Source: Candidatus Martarchaeota archaeon (GTDB lineage: Archaea > Micrarchaeota > Micrarchaeia > Micrarchaeales > Micrarchaeaceae). Taken from it: a stretch of 33,709 nucleotides of DNA. A model generated the notes under the pieces. It searched no databases and was not told the origin of the DNA. It worked only from the letters and a program-made list of their open reading frames with translations. This document shows positions 14,535 to 21,626 of the stretch, piece after piece. The DNA is taken from the NCBI GenBank assembly GCA_023485505.1, contig JAMCZN010000010.1, positions 1 to 33,709 on the forward strand, given 5' to 3'. The number at the start of each line of letters is the position of its first letter. Position 1 is the stretch's first letter. Position numbers and translations under genes: made by a program.

Positions 14535-16166
14535 ATGAATACAAATATATGGAGGTTCCTGATACTGGCCGGAATGCTGACTTTGTTTATAGCTCCAAAC
14601 TTGACGCATTCGGCTTCTAGCGTGGACGATGCGCTGAGCATAAATTATCTGCACATAAGTCCGCAGCCCGTGGTCGCCGGAGACAACGTCATGATAACGT
14701 TCGACATGTTCAATTCCTATGTTAATACATTGAACAATGTTAACCTGCAGATAACCGCATCTACGGCATTGCTGAACGTATCTCCATCAAGTTCATATTT
14801 TGTATCTGCGATAGGACCTGGACAGTACGGGGGGCTGATACCAGAGCAGTTCAGTTTCAATTTGCACGTCCCATCAACGCTACAAGCAGGCGAATACACC
14901 ATAAACATAGACGCGTCATACTACTCCACATATGGCACTTCATCATCAACGGAGGATGAGCCGGGCACATCGACAATGCCGATAAACATGTACATATATG
15001 GCAAGCCAGATTTGCAAATAAGCGCAGCACCTGTTGGCCAGATACAGCCAGGAGGACAGTCCGAATTTGACCTGACAACGTTAAATGCAGGAACAGACAC
15101 TGCGGACAAAGTTTCGATAACAGTGCTGGACTCAAACTCATTTACCGTGTACGGTTCTCCTATATTATATGCGGGCACACTTGCAGCCAACAAATCTTCA
15201 ACTTCAGAAATAATCCTTCAGACTGCATCAAATCTCAGCGCCGGGCTTACAAGCATACCTATAATGCTGAATTACACGACAGCAAGCGGCACCAACGTCA
15301 GCGAAAACGTCAGCGTGCCGGTGAGTTTCATTGAAGGAAGCCCCACAATAGTGGCGAGCATACAAAGCGCCTTGCCACAGCAACTCTACGCAGGGGGAAA
15401 CCAGACACTCACAATTGATATACAGAACACAGGATACAGCGAAGCGAAGAACATAACCATGAACTTCCTTAGCACAAGCGCCATAAAGGTCGGGAGTTCA
15501 GATTCTACCCTCTTCATAGGATCTCTGCCAGAGGGGACGTCTACAACGGCGCAGGTGCTCATAACCGCAGCGAACAACGCAAACATGAGTTCATACTCGC
15601 TGCCTGTAGAGGTAACGTACAAGAATACTGCAAACCAAAACTTCTCAGTAGTGCAGAATATACCGATAAAACTGCAAAACTCGTCTATATTCAGCGTAAC
15701 AGCAGTAAACAGCACGCCATTGCAACCAGGAGGTTCCTATCAAGCAGTAAGCCTTACGATAAAGAACACTGGAAACGAGGAAGCGGACCAGGTCTCGTTG
15801 AGCCTGCAGACGGTATATCCGCTATCGCCAGTAGATACAAACTTCTACATAAACAAACTTATGCCAGGACAATCCACTACCGCAACGTTCTACGTTGACG
15901 TAGACTCCAACGGTGCCCCGGGCACATATCCCGTCACACTGTATGAACAGTGGAGGCAGCCAAACGGTTACACCACACAGCAGTACTCCGGTTCAAACAA
16001 CTATTATGCGGTGGTCGCGCAACCGACAAACGGTTCAGGAAGCAGTATGGAAGGTCTGATAATCGCCGTGGTCGTCATAATAGTCGTGGCGATAGTCGGT
16101 TATAGGTACTACAACACCAAAATGAAGGGCAATAGCAAAGGCAAGCACGAGAAAAACAAGCAATAA
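14535..16166 (+). CDS. exported, membrane-anchored protein with CARDB/NEW3-like repeats
   Basis: 543 residues. The N-terminus is a signal peptide (RFLILAGMLTLFIAPNLTHS) and the C-terminus is a membrane helix (MEGLIIAVVVIIVVAIVGYRYY) with a basic cytoplasmic tail rich in Lys. Between them lie at least four beta-rich repeats, each opening with a P-x-Q-x-x-G pattern and containing a phrase such as LNAGTDTADKVSI, IQNTGYSEAKNITM or IKNTGNEEADQVSL. This matches COG1361 (S-layer-like) and CARDB/NEW3 domains as I know them. I use the ATG at 14535, preceded by GGTGA; earlier starts at 14505 and 14514 would only lengthen the signal peptide. Its position just after the permease suggests a surface component that works with the exporter, for instance as an accessory periplasm-side subunit. 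Confidence 0.85.
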   Translation: MNTNIWRFLILAGMLTLFIAPNLTHSASSVDDALSINYLHISPQPVVAGDNVMITFDMFNSYVNTLNNVNLQITASTALLNVSPSSSYFVSAIGPGQYGGLIPEQFSFNLHVPSTLQAGEYTINIDASYYSTYGTSSSTEDEPGTSTMPINMYIYGKPDLQISAAPVGQIQPGGQSEFDLTTLNAGTDTADKVSITVLDSNSFTVYGSPILYAGTLAANKSSTSEIILQTASNLSAGLTSIPIMLNYTTASGTNVSENVSVPVSFIEGSPTIVASIQSALPQQLYAGGNQTLTIDIQNTGYSEAKNITMNFLSTSAIKVGSSDSTLFIGSLPEGTSTTAQVLITAANNANMSSYSLPVEVTYKNTANQNFSVVQNIPIKLQNSSIFSVTAVNSTPLQPGGSYQAVSLTIKNTGNEEADQVSLSLQTVYPLSPVDTNFYINKLMPGQSTTATFYVDVDSNGAPGTYPVTLYEQWRQPNGYTTQQYSGSNNYYAVVAQPTNGSGSSMEGLIIAVVVIIVVAIVGYRYYNTKMKGNSKGKHEKNKQ

Positions 16167-16170
16167 ACCA

Positions 16171-16208
16171 AAATATATAAAAACCTTATAACCCAGTTAT
16201 AATTGGGT
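16171..16208. promoter_or_regulatory. TATA box and 18-bp near-palindrome
   Basis: AAATATATAAAAA (16171-16183) is a strong TATA-like box. Nearby ACCCAGTTATAATTGGGT (16191-16208) is palindromic apart from one G/T pair. It lies at the expected transcription start, which is typical of a repressor site. As RNA it could also fold, with G-U closing the gap. Confidence 0.5.
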
Positions 16209-16251
16209 AAAAGGGGTAATTTGCGATGTGGGCTTCAGTAACGGGGATTCC

Positions 16252-17130
16252 ATGATAAAACGGGTAGTGATAGAGACAACGCTCAACAAATACGGATTGC
16301 CTAAATGGATTGCGCCATATGCGGAGGAGTATATCAGCGGAAATACCATAGCTGCAATAAAATACGCAAAAAGCTTTGTAAACTTCGGGAGAAAAAAGGG
16401 GATGGTTACAAAAGACACGATCACGCTTCCAAACGGGGTTACGTTCAAAAAGGAACAGGTAGTCCATCTCCTAAGCCTTTTTTACTATGGCGAATTGAGG
16501 ATAAGCGGCATATCGTTACATTGGTCAAATATGTTTGCAAGAGACTCCATGCAATCTGAGCACTTCCGCACCATGTCCGAGATGGAAGCGAAGAGGGCAA
16601 GAGCCATAAAAAACGTGATATCCGGAGTAGGCTACAAAGCAGAGGAGCCGACAAAAGAGCTCGTAGCAGTATACGATTATGTGGGAAGCCTCACCTCGTG
16701 GGAGGAGATGCTCGTCACAAGGAAGATACTGCTCAATTACTCTTATGTTATGCCATTTGCACAGATATTTTACAGGATATTCTATCCAGTTTCACCGGAG
16801 TTTATGAGATCTTTTGGCACCACGTTTAAGAAAAAAGGGGAACGCGAGACACGGGCGGAGGAGGAAGCGGAGAAAATAGTCCGCGAAGGAAAGATAAGCA
16901 GGGAGCGCCTGCTTCAACTGACCGATGATATTCTTGGCCTGGTGGCAAGATCCATAGATGCCGAGATGCCTAACGCAAAACGCGCAGGAGTAATCAAGGA
17001 AGCGTTGCTGCTCAGGAATATATCGCTAGCGTTTCCGTTACACCGGCTAAATGATTTCGGGTTGGAGATTGATGTCGACAACGAAATAAAGAACCTTGGA
17101 AAAACGAACAACGGAATCTCGAAAAAATAA
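16252..17130 (+). CDS. helical protein of unknown function
   Basis: A soluble, mostly helical protein of 292 residues. Segments such as LHWSNMFARDSMQSEHFR and TMSEMEAKRARAIKNVI recall the helix pairs of ferritin-like proteins, where a Glu and an E-x-x-H chelate iron. The chelating His is replaced here (MEAKRA) and I see no full ligand set, so this is only a weak resemblance. The C-terminal third has a conserved-looking EEEAEKIVREGKISRERLLQ helix. I start at ATG 16252; GTG at 16228 would add eight residues. No operon partner is evident; a palindrome overlaps its promoter, so it is probably regulated. A hairpin spans its stop codon. Confidence 0.65.
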   Translation: MIKRVVIETTLNKYGLPKWIAPYAEEYISGNTIAAIKYAKSFVNFGRKKGMVTKDTITLPNGVTFKKEQVVHLLSLFYYGELRISGISLHWSNMFARDSMQSEHFRTMSEMEAKRARAIKNVISGVGYKAEEPTKELVAVYDYVGSLTSWEEMLVTRKILLNYSYVMPFAQIFYRIFYPVSPEFMRSFGTTFKKKGERETRAEEEAEKIVREGKISRERLLQLTDDILGLVARSIDAEMPNAKRAGVIKEALLLRNISLAFPLHRLNDFGLEIDVDNEIKNLGKTNNGISKK

Positions 17131-17137
17131 TTTCGAG
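17118..17137 (+). terminator. hairpin spanning the stop codon
   Basis: CTCGAAA (17118-17124) and TTTCGAG (17131-17137) make a 7-bp perfect stem with a 6-nt loop that contains the stop codon TAA. An A-rich stretch follows rather than T's, so it may protect the 3' end or separate this gene from alba rather than terminate. Confidence 0.35.
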
Positions 17138-17151
17138 AAAAATAACAAGCC

Positions 17152-17160
17152 TTTAAATAT
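17152..17160 (+). promoter_or_regulatory. TATA-like box for alba
   Basis: TTTAAATAT stands about 45 nt before the alba start, and transcription would begin about 20 nt before the ATG. GTGAT (17193-17197) then gives a binding site 4 nt before ATG. Confidence 0.5.
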
Positions 17161-17201
17161 GTTTTTTCACAACTACTTTCACAAGACATTGAGTGATACC
17201 T

Positions 17202-17510
17202 ATGAATGAGGCACAAGAGACACAACACGACGGATTCGAAAGAGGAGAGAACGTGATATACATTGGCAGGAAACCTACCATGAATTACGTACTTGCAGTA
17301 GTGACGCAGTTCAACAGCGGAGCAGGCGAAGTCATCATAAGGGCAAGGGGCAACTCCATATCGAAGGCGGTAGACGTAAACGAGATAGTCAGAAACAGAT
17401 TCCTTCCAAGCATAAAGATAAGGAATATAAGTACCTCATCTGAGGAGCTCACAAATGAAGATGGTTCAAGGACAAAAGTTAGCGCCATCCAGATAGCGTT
17501 GCAGAAGTAA
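17202..17510 (+). CDS. albA: chromatin protein Alba
   Basis: Alba dimers bind DNA and RNA and coat the archaeal chromosome. The protein has 102 residues with the family core [20 protein letters not shown], the [21 protein letters not shown] segment that forms the DNA-contacting loop, and a C-terminal strand ending [11 protein letters not shown]. The Lys usually acetylated in Sulfolobus Alba (in the IGKKP motif) is replaced here by RKP, with Lys still at the second position. I choose ATG 17202 because GTGAT lies 4 nt upstream; the GTG at 17193 is part of that site. It appears to be a single-gene transcript with a T-rich end. Confidence 0.94.
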   Translation: MNEAQETQHDGFERGENVIYIGRKPTMNYVLAVVTQFNSGAGEVIIRARGNSISKAVDVNEIVRNRFLPSIKIRNISTSSEELTNEDGSRTKVSAIQIALQK

Positions 17511-17514
17511 TTCT

Positions 17515-17551
17515 ATCTTATTTCATTTTTATTTTTGTATTTTTCTTTCAC
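17515..17551 (+). terminator. T-rich terminator after alba
   Basis: Four clusters of T's (TATTTCATTTTTATTTTTGT and on) begin 5 nt after the alba stop. This is a typical archaeal intrinsic terminator. The rest of the gap to 17618 holds AT-rich promoter sequence (TTTTTAATACTG, TTAATATAAC) for aspS. Confidence 0.55.
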
Positions 17552-17618
17552 AATGTAGTGGCTTTTTAATACTGTTTTCTTAATATAACATTCTAGGTAA
17601 AAATGTAAACGTGTTTTA

Positions 17619-18890
17619 ATGACCAAGTCCCAAGTAACAGGATTCGTCGAAGAGATAAGAATGCTTGGAAAGATAACCTTTCTCAAGGTGCTGACTGCAA
17701 AAGGTTATGTGCAGTTGACAATAAAGACAGACTCGACGGACCCTAAAATACTTGATACTGTAAAAAAACTCACAAGGCAGTCTTATGTGAGCGCAAACGG
17801 AGAACTCAAAAGCAATCCATCGGTCAAGGTCGGCCCGGAGATGCTTCCTGAGGCTCTTGAGATAGTGAGCCTTTCAGAGGAACCGCTTCCTCTTGACCCA
17901 TCGGGAAAGACACCGGTGGAGCTGGAAACACGCCTCAACTGGAGATCGCTTGACTTGAGGTCATTAAAGAACAAGGCGATTTTCAAGGTCCAGTCAAAAA
18001 TCGCAGAAGCATTTGTCGAATTCTTCAGCAAGAACGGCTTTGTGCAGGTCTTTACTCCAGCGCTCATGGGCTCGCCTTCAGAAGGGGGTTCCGAGGTGTT
18101 CTCGGTGGCATACTTTGACAAGGAGGCATTCCTAAGGCAGGACCCGCAGCTCCACAGGGACCTTACACTCCTTGGCGGACTTGACAAGATATTTGAGATA
18201 GGACCCGCATGGCGTGCAGAGCTAAGTCACACCCCAAGGCATATGTGCGAACACAGGGTGTGCGCCGCGGAGATGGCAGATATCAAGGACGAGATGGATG
18301 TCATAAAGGTAGAGGAGGACATGCTGTGTTATATCGCAAAAAGGATAAACGAGGATTGCCTAAAGGAGCTTGAGCTGTTTGACGCCAAATTCGACGTTCC
18401 AAAGACACCGTTCCCCGTAATCAGATTTCCGGAGATATACGACTTGCTTGAAAAACTCGGAAAGAAACTCAACAGGGGCGATGACTATGACAGGGAATCT
18501 GAAGAGCTCCTTGCAAAATATGTAATGGAAAAGTACGGGAACGAGTTTTACGTCGTAAACGGCTTCCCGTTCTCCGTCAAGCCATTCTATGTAGTAAAGA
18601 GGGATGACGACCCGACATGGGCGAGGAGCGTAGACATAATGTTTAGAGGAATGGAGATAAGCACAGGCGGCCAGAGGGAGCACAGGTATGACAGGTTAAT
18701 GGCGCAGGTGAAGGAAAAGAACATGACCCCAGCGTCTATAGAATGGTTTACCAAGTTCTTCAGGTACGGAGCTCCGACGCTCGGAGGCTTCTCAATAGGC
18801 TTTGAAAGATTCACAATGCAGATTCTCGGAATCAAGAACATAAGGGAGGCAACGCTTTATCCAAGGACCCCTGAAAGGCTGCTTCCATAA
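17619..18890 (+). CDS. aspS: aspartyl-tRNA synthetase, archaeal type
   Basis: A class II synthetase that charges tRNA-Asp. N-terminal OB-fold anticodon domain (about 1-85), then the hinge PLPLDPSGKTPVELETRLNWR, and the catalytic core with FTPALMGSPSEGGSEVF, the aspartate-binding QDPQLHRD, motif 2 FEIGPAWRAE, and motif 3 GGFSIGFERF near the C-terminus. The OB fold starts about 15 residues later than in Thermococcus AspRS; an in-frame stop upstream excludes a longer start. By my alignment from memory, the positions W26 and K85 that restrict Thermococcus AspRS to tRNA-Asp are Glu11 and Ser68 here, so it may be non-discriminating. The DHH gene follows after 13 nt. Confidence 0.94.
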   Translation: MTKSQVTGFVEEIRMLGKITFLKVLTAKGYVQLTIKTDSTDPKILDTVKKLTRQSYVSANGELKSNPSVKVGPEMLPEALEIVSLSEEPLPLDPSGKTPVELETRLNWRSLDLRSLKNKAIFKVQSKIAEAFVEFFSKNGFVQVFTPALMGSPSEGGSEVFSVAYFDKEAFLRQDPQLHRDLTLLGGLDKIFEIGPAWRAELSHTPRHMCEHRVCAAEMADIKDEMDVIKVEEDMLCYIAKRINEDCLKELELFDAKFDVPKTPFPVIRFPEIYDLLEKLGKKLNRGDDYDRESEELLAKYVMEKYGNEFYVVNGFPFSVKPFYVVKRDDDPTWARSVDIMFRGMEISTGGQREHRYDRLMAQVKEKNMTPASIEWFTKFFRYGAPTLGGFSIGFERFTMQILGIKNIREATLYPRTPERLLP

Positions 18891-18903
18891 TAATGTGTAT
18901 TTG

Positions 18904-19914
18904 ATGGGAACAATCTATAATTTCACGCATTCTTCCGATTTGGATGGCATAACAAGTGCAGCCCTGCTGGTGCGATGTTTCGGAATGCCCATAAAGAACG
19001 TGTTTTTTTCACAGCCTGACGGAAATGTATTTAACCAATCGATGGCGGCCATAAAAAAGTTAAAGGGAAGCGGAAACCTGTTAATCGTAACGGATATAGC
19101 TGTTGACAAAAGCAACACGAAAATCGTTGCGGACGCGCTCAGGGAGTTCAGGAAAAATAATAATAAAGTAATCTGGCTTGACCACCATGAATGGGACATT
19201 TCTACAGTAAAAGAGCTTTCAAAATACTGCGATTTCATAATCGCAGGGCAATTGAGGGTTTGCGCGGCGGAACTCGTATACAGGATACTTTGCGACAAAA
19301 GCAACCTCTGTGACGAGCTGGTAAAGATAGCGCACTTTGCAGATTTTGCGATATATCCGAAAAAATATGAAAAACAGATTTGGATAGTTAACCATGCGAT
19401 GAAAATCCTTAGGCTCAACGAGAGCCTTGACAATCCAAGGCTGAGAAAGCTCGTGCTTCTTGTTTCAAAAGGCAAATATAACGACAGGTACGTCGTTTCT
19501 GCGGCAAACAGATATCTAAAGAGGAGAAAACCGCACATGGACGCGCTTCTGGAAGACACAAAAGTGATGAACATAGGGAAAATAAGGCTTGCAATAGGCT
19601 ATTCGGAAAAGCTTTCAAACCAGGAGGCGAGCATGGAGCTTCTTGACAGATTCGGGGCAGACATTGCAGTCTACGTGCCCACGGATACAGGGAACTGCAG
19701 CATAAGATGCAAAAGCCATGTAGACAAGTCGGGCATGCTTAGGATAGGCGGGGTTGATGGTTCAAAACTCGCGCGCGCATTGGGGGGAGGAGGCCATCCG
19801 CTCGCTTCAGGCTTCCCGCTGACGGCCTATGGAAACAAAAATTTTACAAAAGAGGACATCGAAAAAGCGGAGAAAAAGATAATCGGAAAGGCGCAGCTCA
19901 TTTATGGCCGCTAA
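18904..19914 (+). CDS. DHH/DHHA1 family phosphoesterase
   Basis: DHH enzymes are Mn2+-dependent phosphodiesterases; relatives include RecJ, NrnA (nano-RNase) and archaeal GAN. The metal site is present: HSSDLDG (9-15), TDIA (63-66) and DHHEWD (93-98). A helical linker follows, and the C-terminal DHHA1 domain ends with the substrate loop ALGGGGHPLASGFPL. The 336-residue length suits a short-substrate NrnA-like or archaeal Rec-J-like enzyme. I start at the ATG at 18904, since an upstream GTG at 18895 has no binding site and the family begins close to HxxD. It probably shares a transcript with aspS. Whether the substrate is nano-RNA, pAp or DNA is not decidable from sequence. Confidence 0.87.
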   Translation: MGTIYNFTHSSDLDGITSAALLVRCFGMPIKNVFFSQPDGNVFNQSMAAIKKLKGSGNLLIVTDIAVDKSNTKIVADALREFRKNNNKVIWLDHHEWDISTVKELSKYCDFIIAGQLRVCAAELVYRILCDKSNLCDELVKIAHFADFAIYPKKYEKQIWIVNHAMKILRLNESLDNPRLRKLVLLVSKGKYNDRYVVSAANRYLKRRKPHMDALLEDTKVMNIGKIRLAIGYSEKLSNQEASMELLDRFGADIAVYVPTDTGNCSIRCKSHVDKSGMLRIGGVDGSKLARALGGGGHPLASGFPLTAYGNKNFTKEDIEKAEKKIIGKAQLIYGR

Positions 19915-19927
19915 ATGGCATAGCGCA

Positions 19928-21142
19928 TCATGAGACGATGCCGTAACCCGTAAGCCTCCATCTCTGCCCTATATTCCTCATCACTGCGATCTTTGCGCCC
20001 TTTTCTACAACTGCAGGCCTCTTTAGTTCGACTTCCACGTTATCGTTCTTTGCCTTTTTTATAAAACCGATAGCGGTAGCGGTGCCTACACCCATGACCA
20101 GGGTCTCGTTCTCTTTCATCGATTGCTCCGGAATGTCGGGCCTGTTGAGCTTATGGTACTTGAACATGAAATGCTCCGAAGTCTGCGGAAGCTTGCCGAT
20201 ATGTCCCACAACATTCCCCACTAGAGAATCCGCTTTTGTAAAAGTAGGATCTATCTCTGTTGAAAGCCCTATGAGACCGCCTGGCGTCGCCTCCTTAATC
20301 TCGTCTTCGCCATTGCTCATCTTGACTATCTTGGTGATTATCGGAGAATATGCCTCTTTCTTGCCCTTCTGCTCCTTCATTCCCGGCCTGACCTCTATTT
20401 CATCTCCAACCTTGAACTTGCCCCTTATTATGGCGCCGCCTATTACGCCCCCGGTGATGTTTTCCGCATCAAGTCCTGGCCTGTTCACATCAAACGACCT
20501 TACGACATACATCATAGGTTCGGACGTGGTATCCCTTGCGGGCCTCGGCATGTTGACTATCTTTTCGAGGACTATGTCCACATTTATGCCCTGGTTTGTC
20601 ATGACCGGGACTATAGGAGCGTTCTCTATTACGGTTCCCTTTACGAAGTCCCTTATCTGCTTGTAGTGTTTTATTGCGCCCTCCTTCCCGACTATGTCGA
20701 CCTTGCTCTGGACTATTATGACGTTCTTTATCCCGAGCAGGTTTATTATCATAAGATGTTCCCTTGTCTGCTGCATCGGGCATGGCTCATTCGCAGCTAT
20801 GACAAACAGTATTCCATCTATGACGCTTGCGCCAGATATGGCAGTTGCCATAAGCGTTTCGTGGCCGGGAGCGTCAAGGAGGGATATGCGCATTAACGGT
20901 TCTGTCTTTGAACCGCACATGCTGCATTTCTCTTCCGTAGTGTAAGCCTGCACCCCTTCGCATTTTGGGCATTTCTTTATTATGGTATCGGCATAGCCAA
21001 GCTTTATCGTCATGTTCCTCTTTATGCTCTCGCTGTGCCTGTCTGTCCACATATGAGTTATGGCTCTGGTAAGAGACGTCTTACCGTGGTCTATGTGACC
21101 AAGCGTACCTATGTTTAACACACTTTGCTTAAGCTGCTCCAA
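19928..21142 (-). CDS. eif2g: translation initiation factor aIF2 subunit gamma
   Basis: The GTPase subunit of aIF2, which brings Met-tRNAi to the small ribosomal subunit. Counted from my start: G1 GHIDHGKT (15-22), a zinc knuckle C-P-K-C and C-S-M-C (Cys58, 61, 73, 76), G3 DAPGHE, and SKVD at G4. Domains II and III follow (SFDVNRPGLDAENITGGVIG and on). Length (404) is normal. I start at TTG 21142 because GTGAT lies 4 nt upstream, exactly as in alba; GTG at 21151 is the alternative and adds three residues. It is the last gene of the cdc48-S6e-aIF2gamma set on this strand, 20 nt after S6e. Confidence 0.94.
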   Translation of the reverse strand: MEQLKQSVLNIGTLGHIDHGKTSLTRAITHMWTDRHSESIKRNMTIKLGYADTIIKKCPKCEGVQAYTTEEKCSMCGSKTEPLMRISLLDAPGHETLMATAISGASVIDGILFVIAANEPCPMQQTREHLMIINLLGIKNVIIVQSKVDIVGKEGAIKHYKQIRDFVKGTVIENAPIVPVMTNQGINVDIVLEKIVNMPRPARDTTSEPMMYVVRSFDVNRPGLDAENITGGVIGGAIIRGKFKVGDEIEVRPGMKEQKGKKEAYSPIITKIVKMSNGEDEIKEATPGGLIGLSTEIDPTFTKADSLVGNVVGHIGKLPQTSEHFMFKYHKLNRPDIPEQSMKENETLVMGVGTATAIGFIKKAKNDNVEVELKRPAVVEKGAKIAVMRNIGQRWRLTGYGIVS

Positions 21143-21162
21143 AATTATCACTTAGCGCCGAT

Positions 21163-21573
21163 TCAGGCCTTGGCTTTTTCCTCGGCCTTCGGCTTTTCCG
21201 CCTTTTCCTTCTTTGGGAAGAGCTCCTCTACTGGCTTTTCCCCGTATTCGACAATCATCAGATTGACCTGCTCGGTATCCGCGTTTATCATGTTGCCGCG
21301 CACCATCATCCTTTTGTATTGGCCCTTTTGCCTTCCGCTGTCCGCTATCTTTTTCATGACCTTTGTCTTAGCGGTGCCTTCAAGGCTCTTCTCCATAGGG
21401 AACCCGCTCTTGTCAGAGCCGCCGGTTATCTTCAGCTTGTAACCTACGAGGTCTATGACTGAACCGTCTATCGTCTCGCCGATCTTCTTGTTCAGAAGTG
21501 GCACTGTCCTATCGGCAGGCAATTCCATCTGCGCTGTCCTTCCGCTCTTTGCATCAGAGTATACTACTTTCAA
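21163..21573 (-). CDS. rps6e: ribosomal protein S6e
   Basis: A 30S protein of archaea and eukaryotes. The 136-residue protein shows the family segments MKVVYSDAKSGRTAQ, GETIDGSVIDLVGYKLKI, TGGSDKSGFPM and KKIADSGRQKGQYKRMMVRG. A Lys/Glu/Ala-rich C-terminal tail (KKEKAEKPKAEEKAKA) extends beyond the core. The start codon is TTG, with GGTGAT 3 nt upstream. A minus-strand TATA-like element (CTTTTTATATTAAG, about 21612-21624) suggests its own promoter between it and cdc48. Neighbourhood with aIF2gamma is common in archaea. Confidence 0.94.
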   Translation of the reverse strand: MKVVYSDAKSGRTAQMELPADRTVPLLNKKIGETIDGSVIDLVGYKLKITGGSDKSGFPMEKSLEGTAKTKVMKKIADSGRQKGQYKRMMVRGNMINADTEQVNLMIVEYGEKPVEELFPKKEKAEKPKAEEKAKA

Positions 21574-21626
21574 TGTATCACCAAATATTCTGTTTTATTG
21601 TATTTTTTCTTAATATAAAAAGATAA

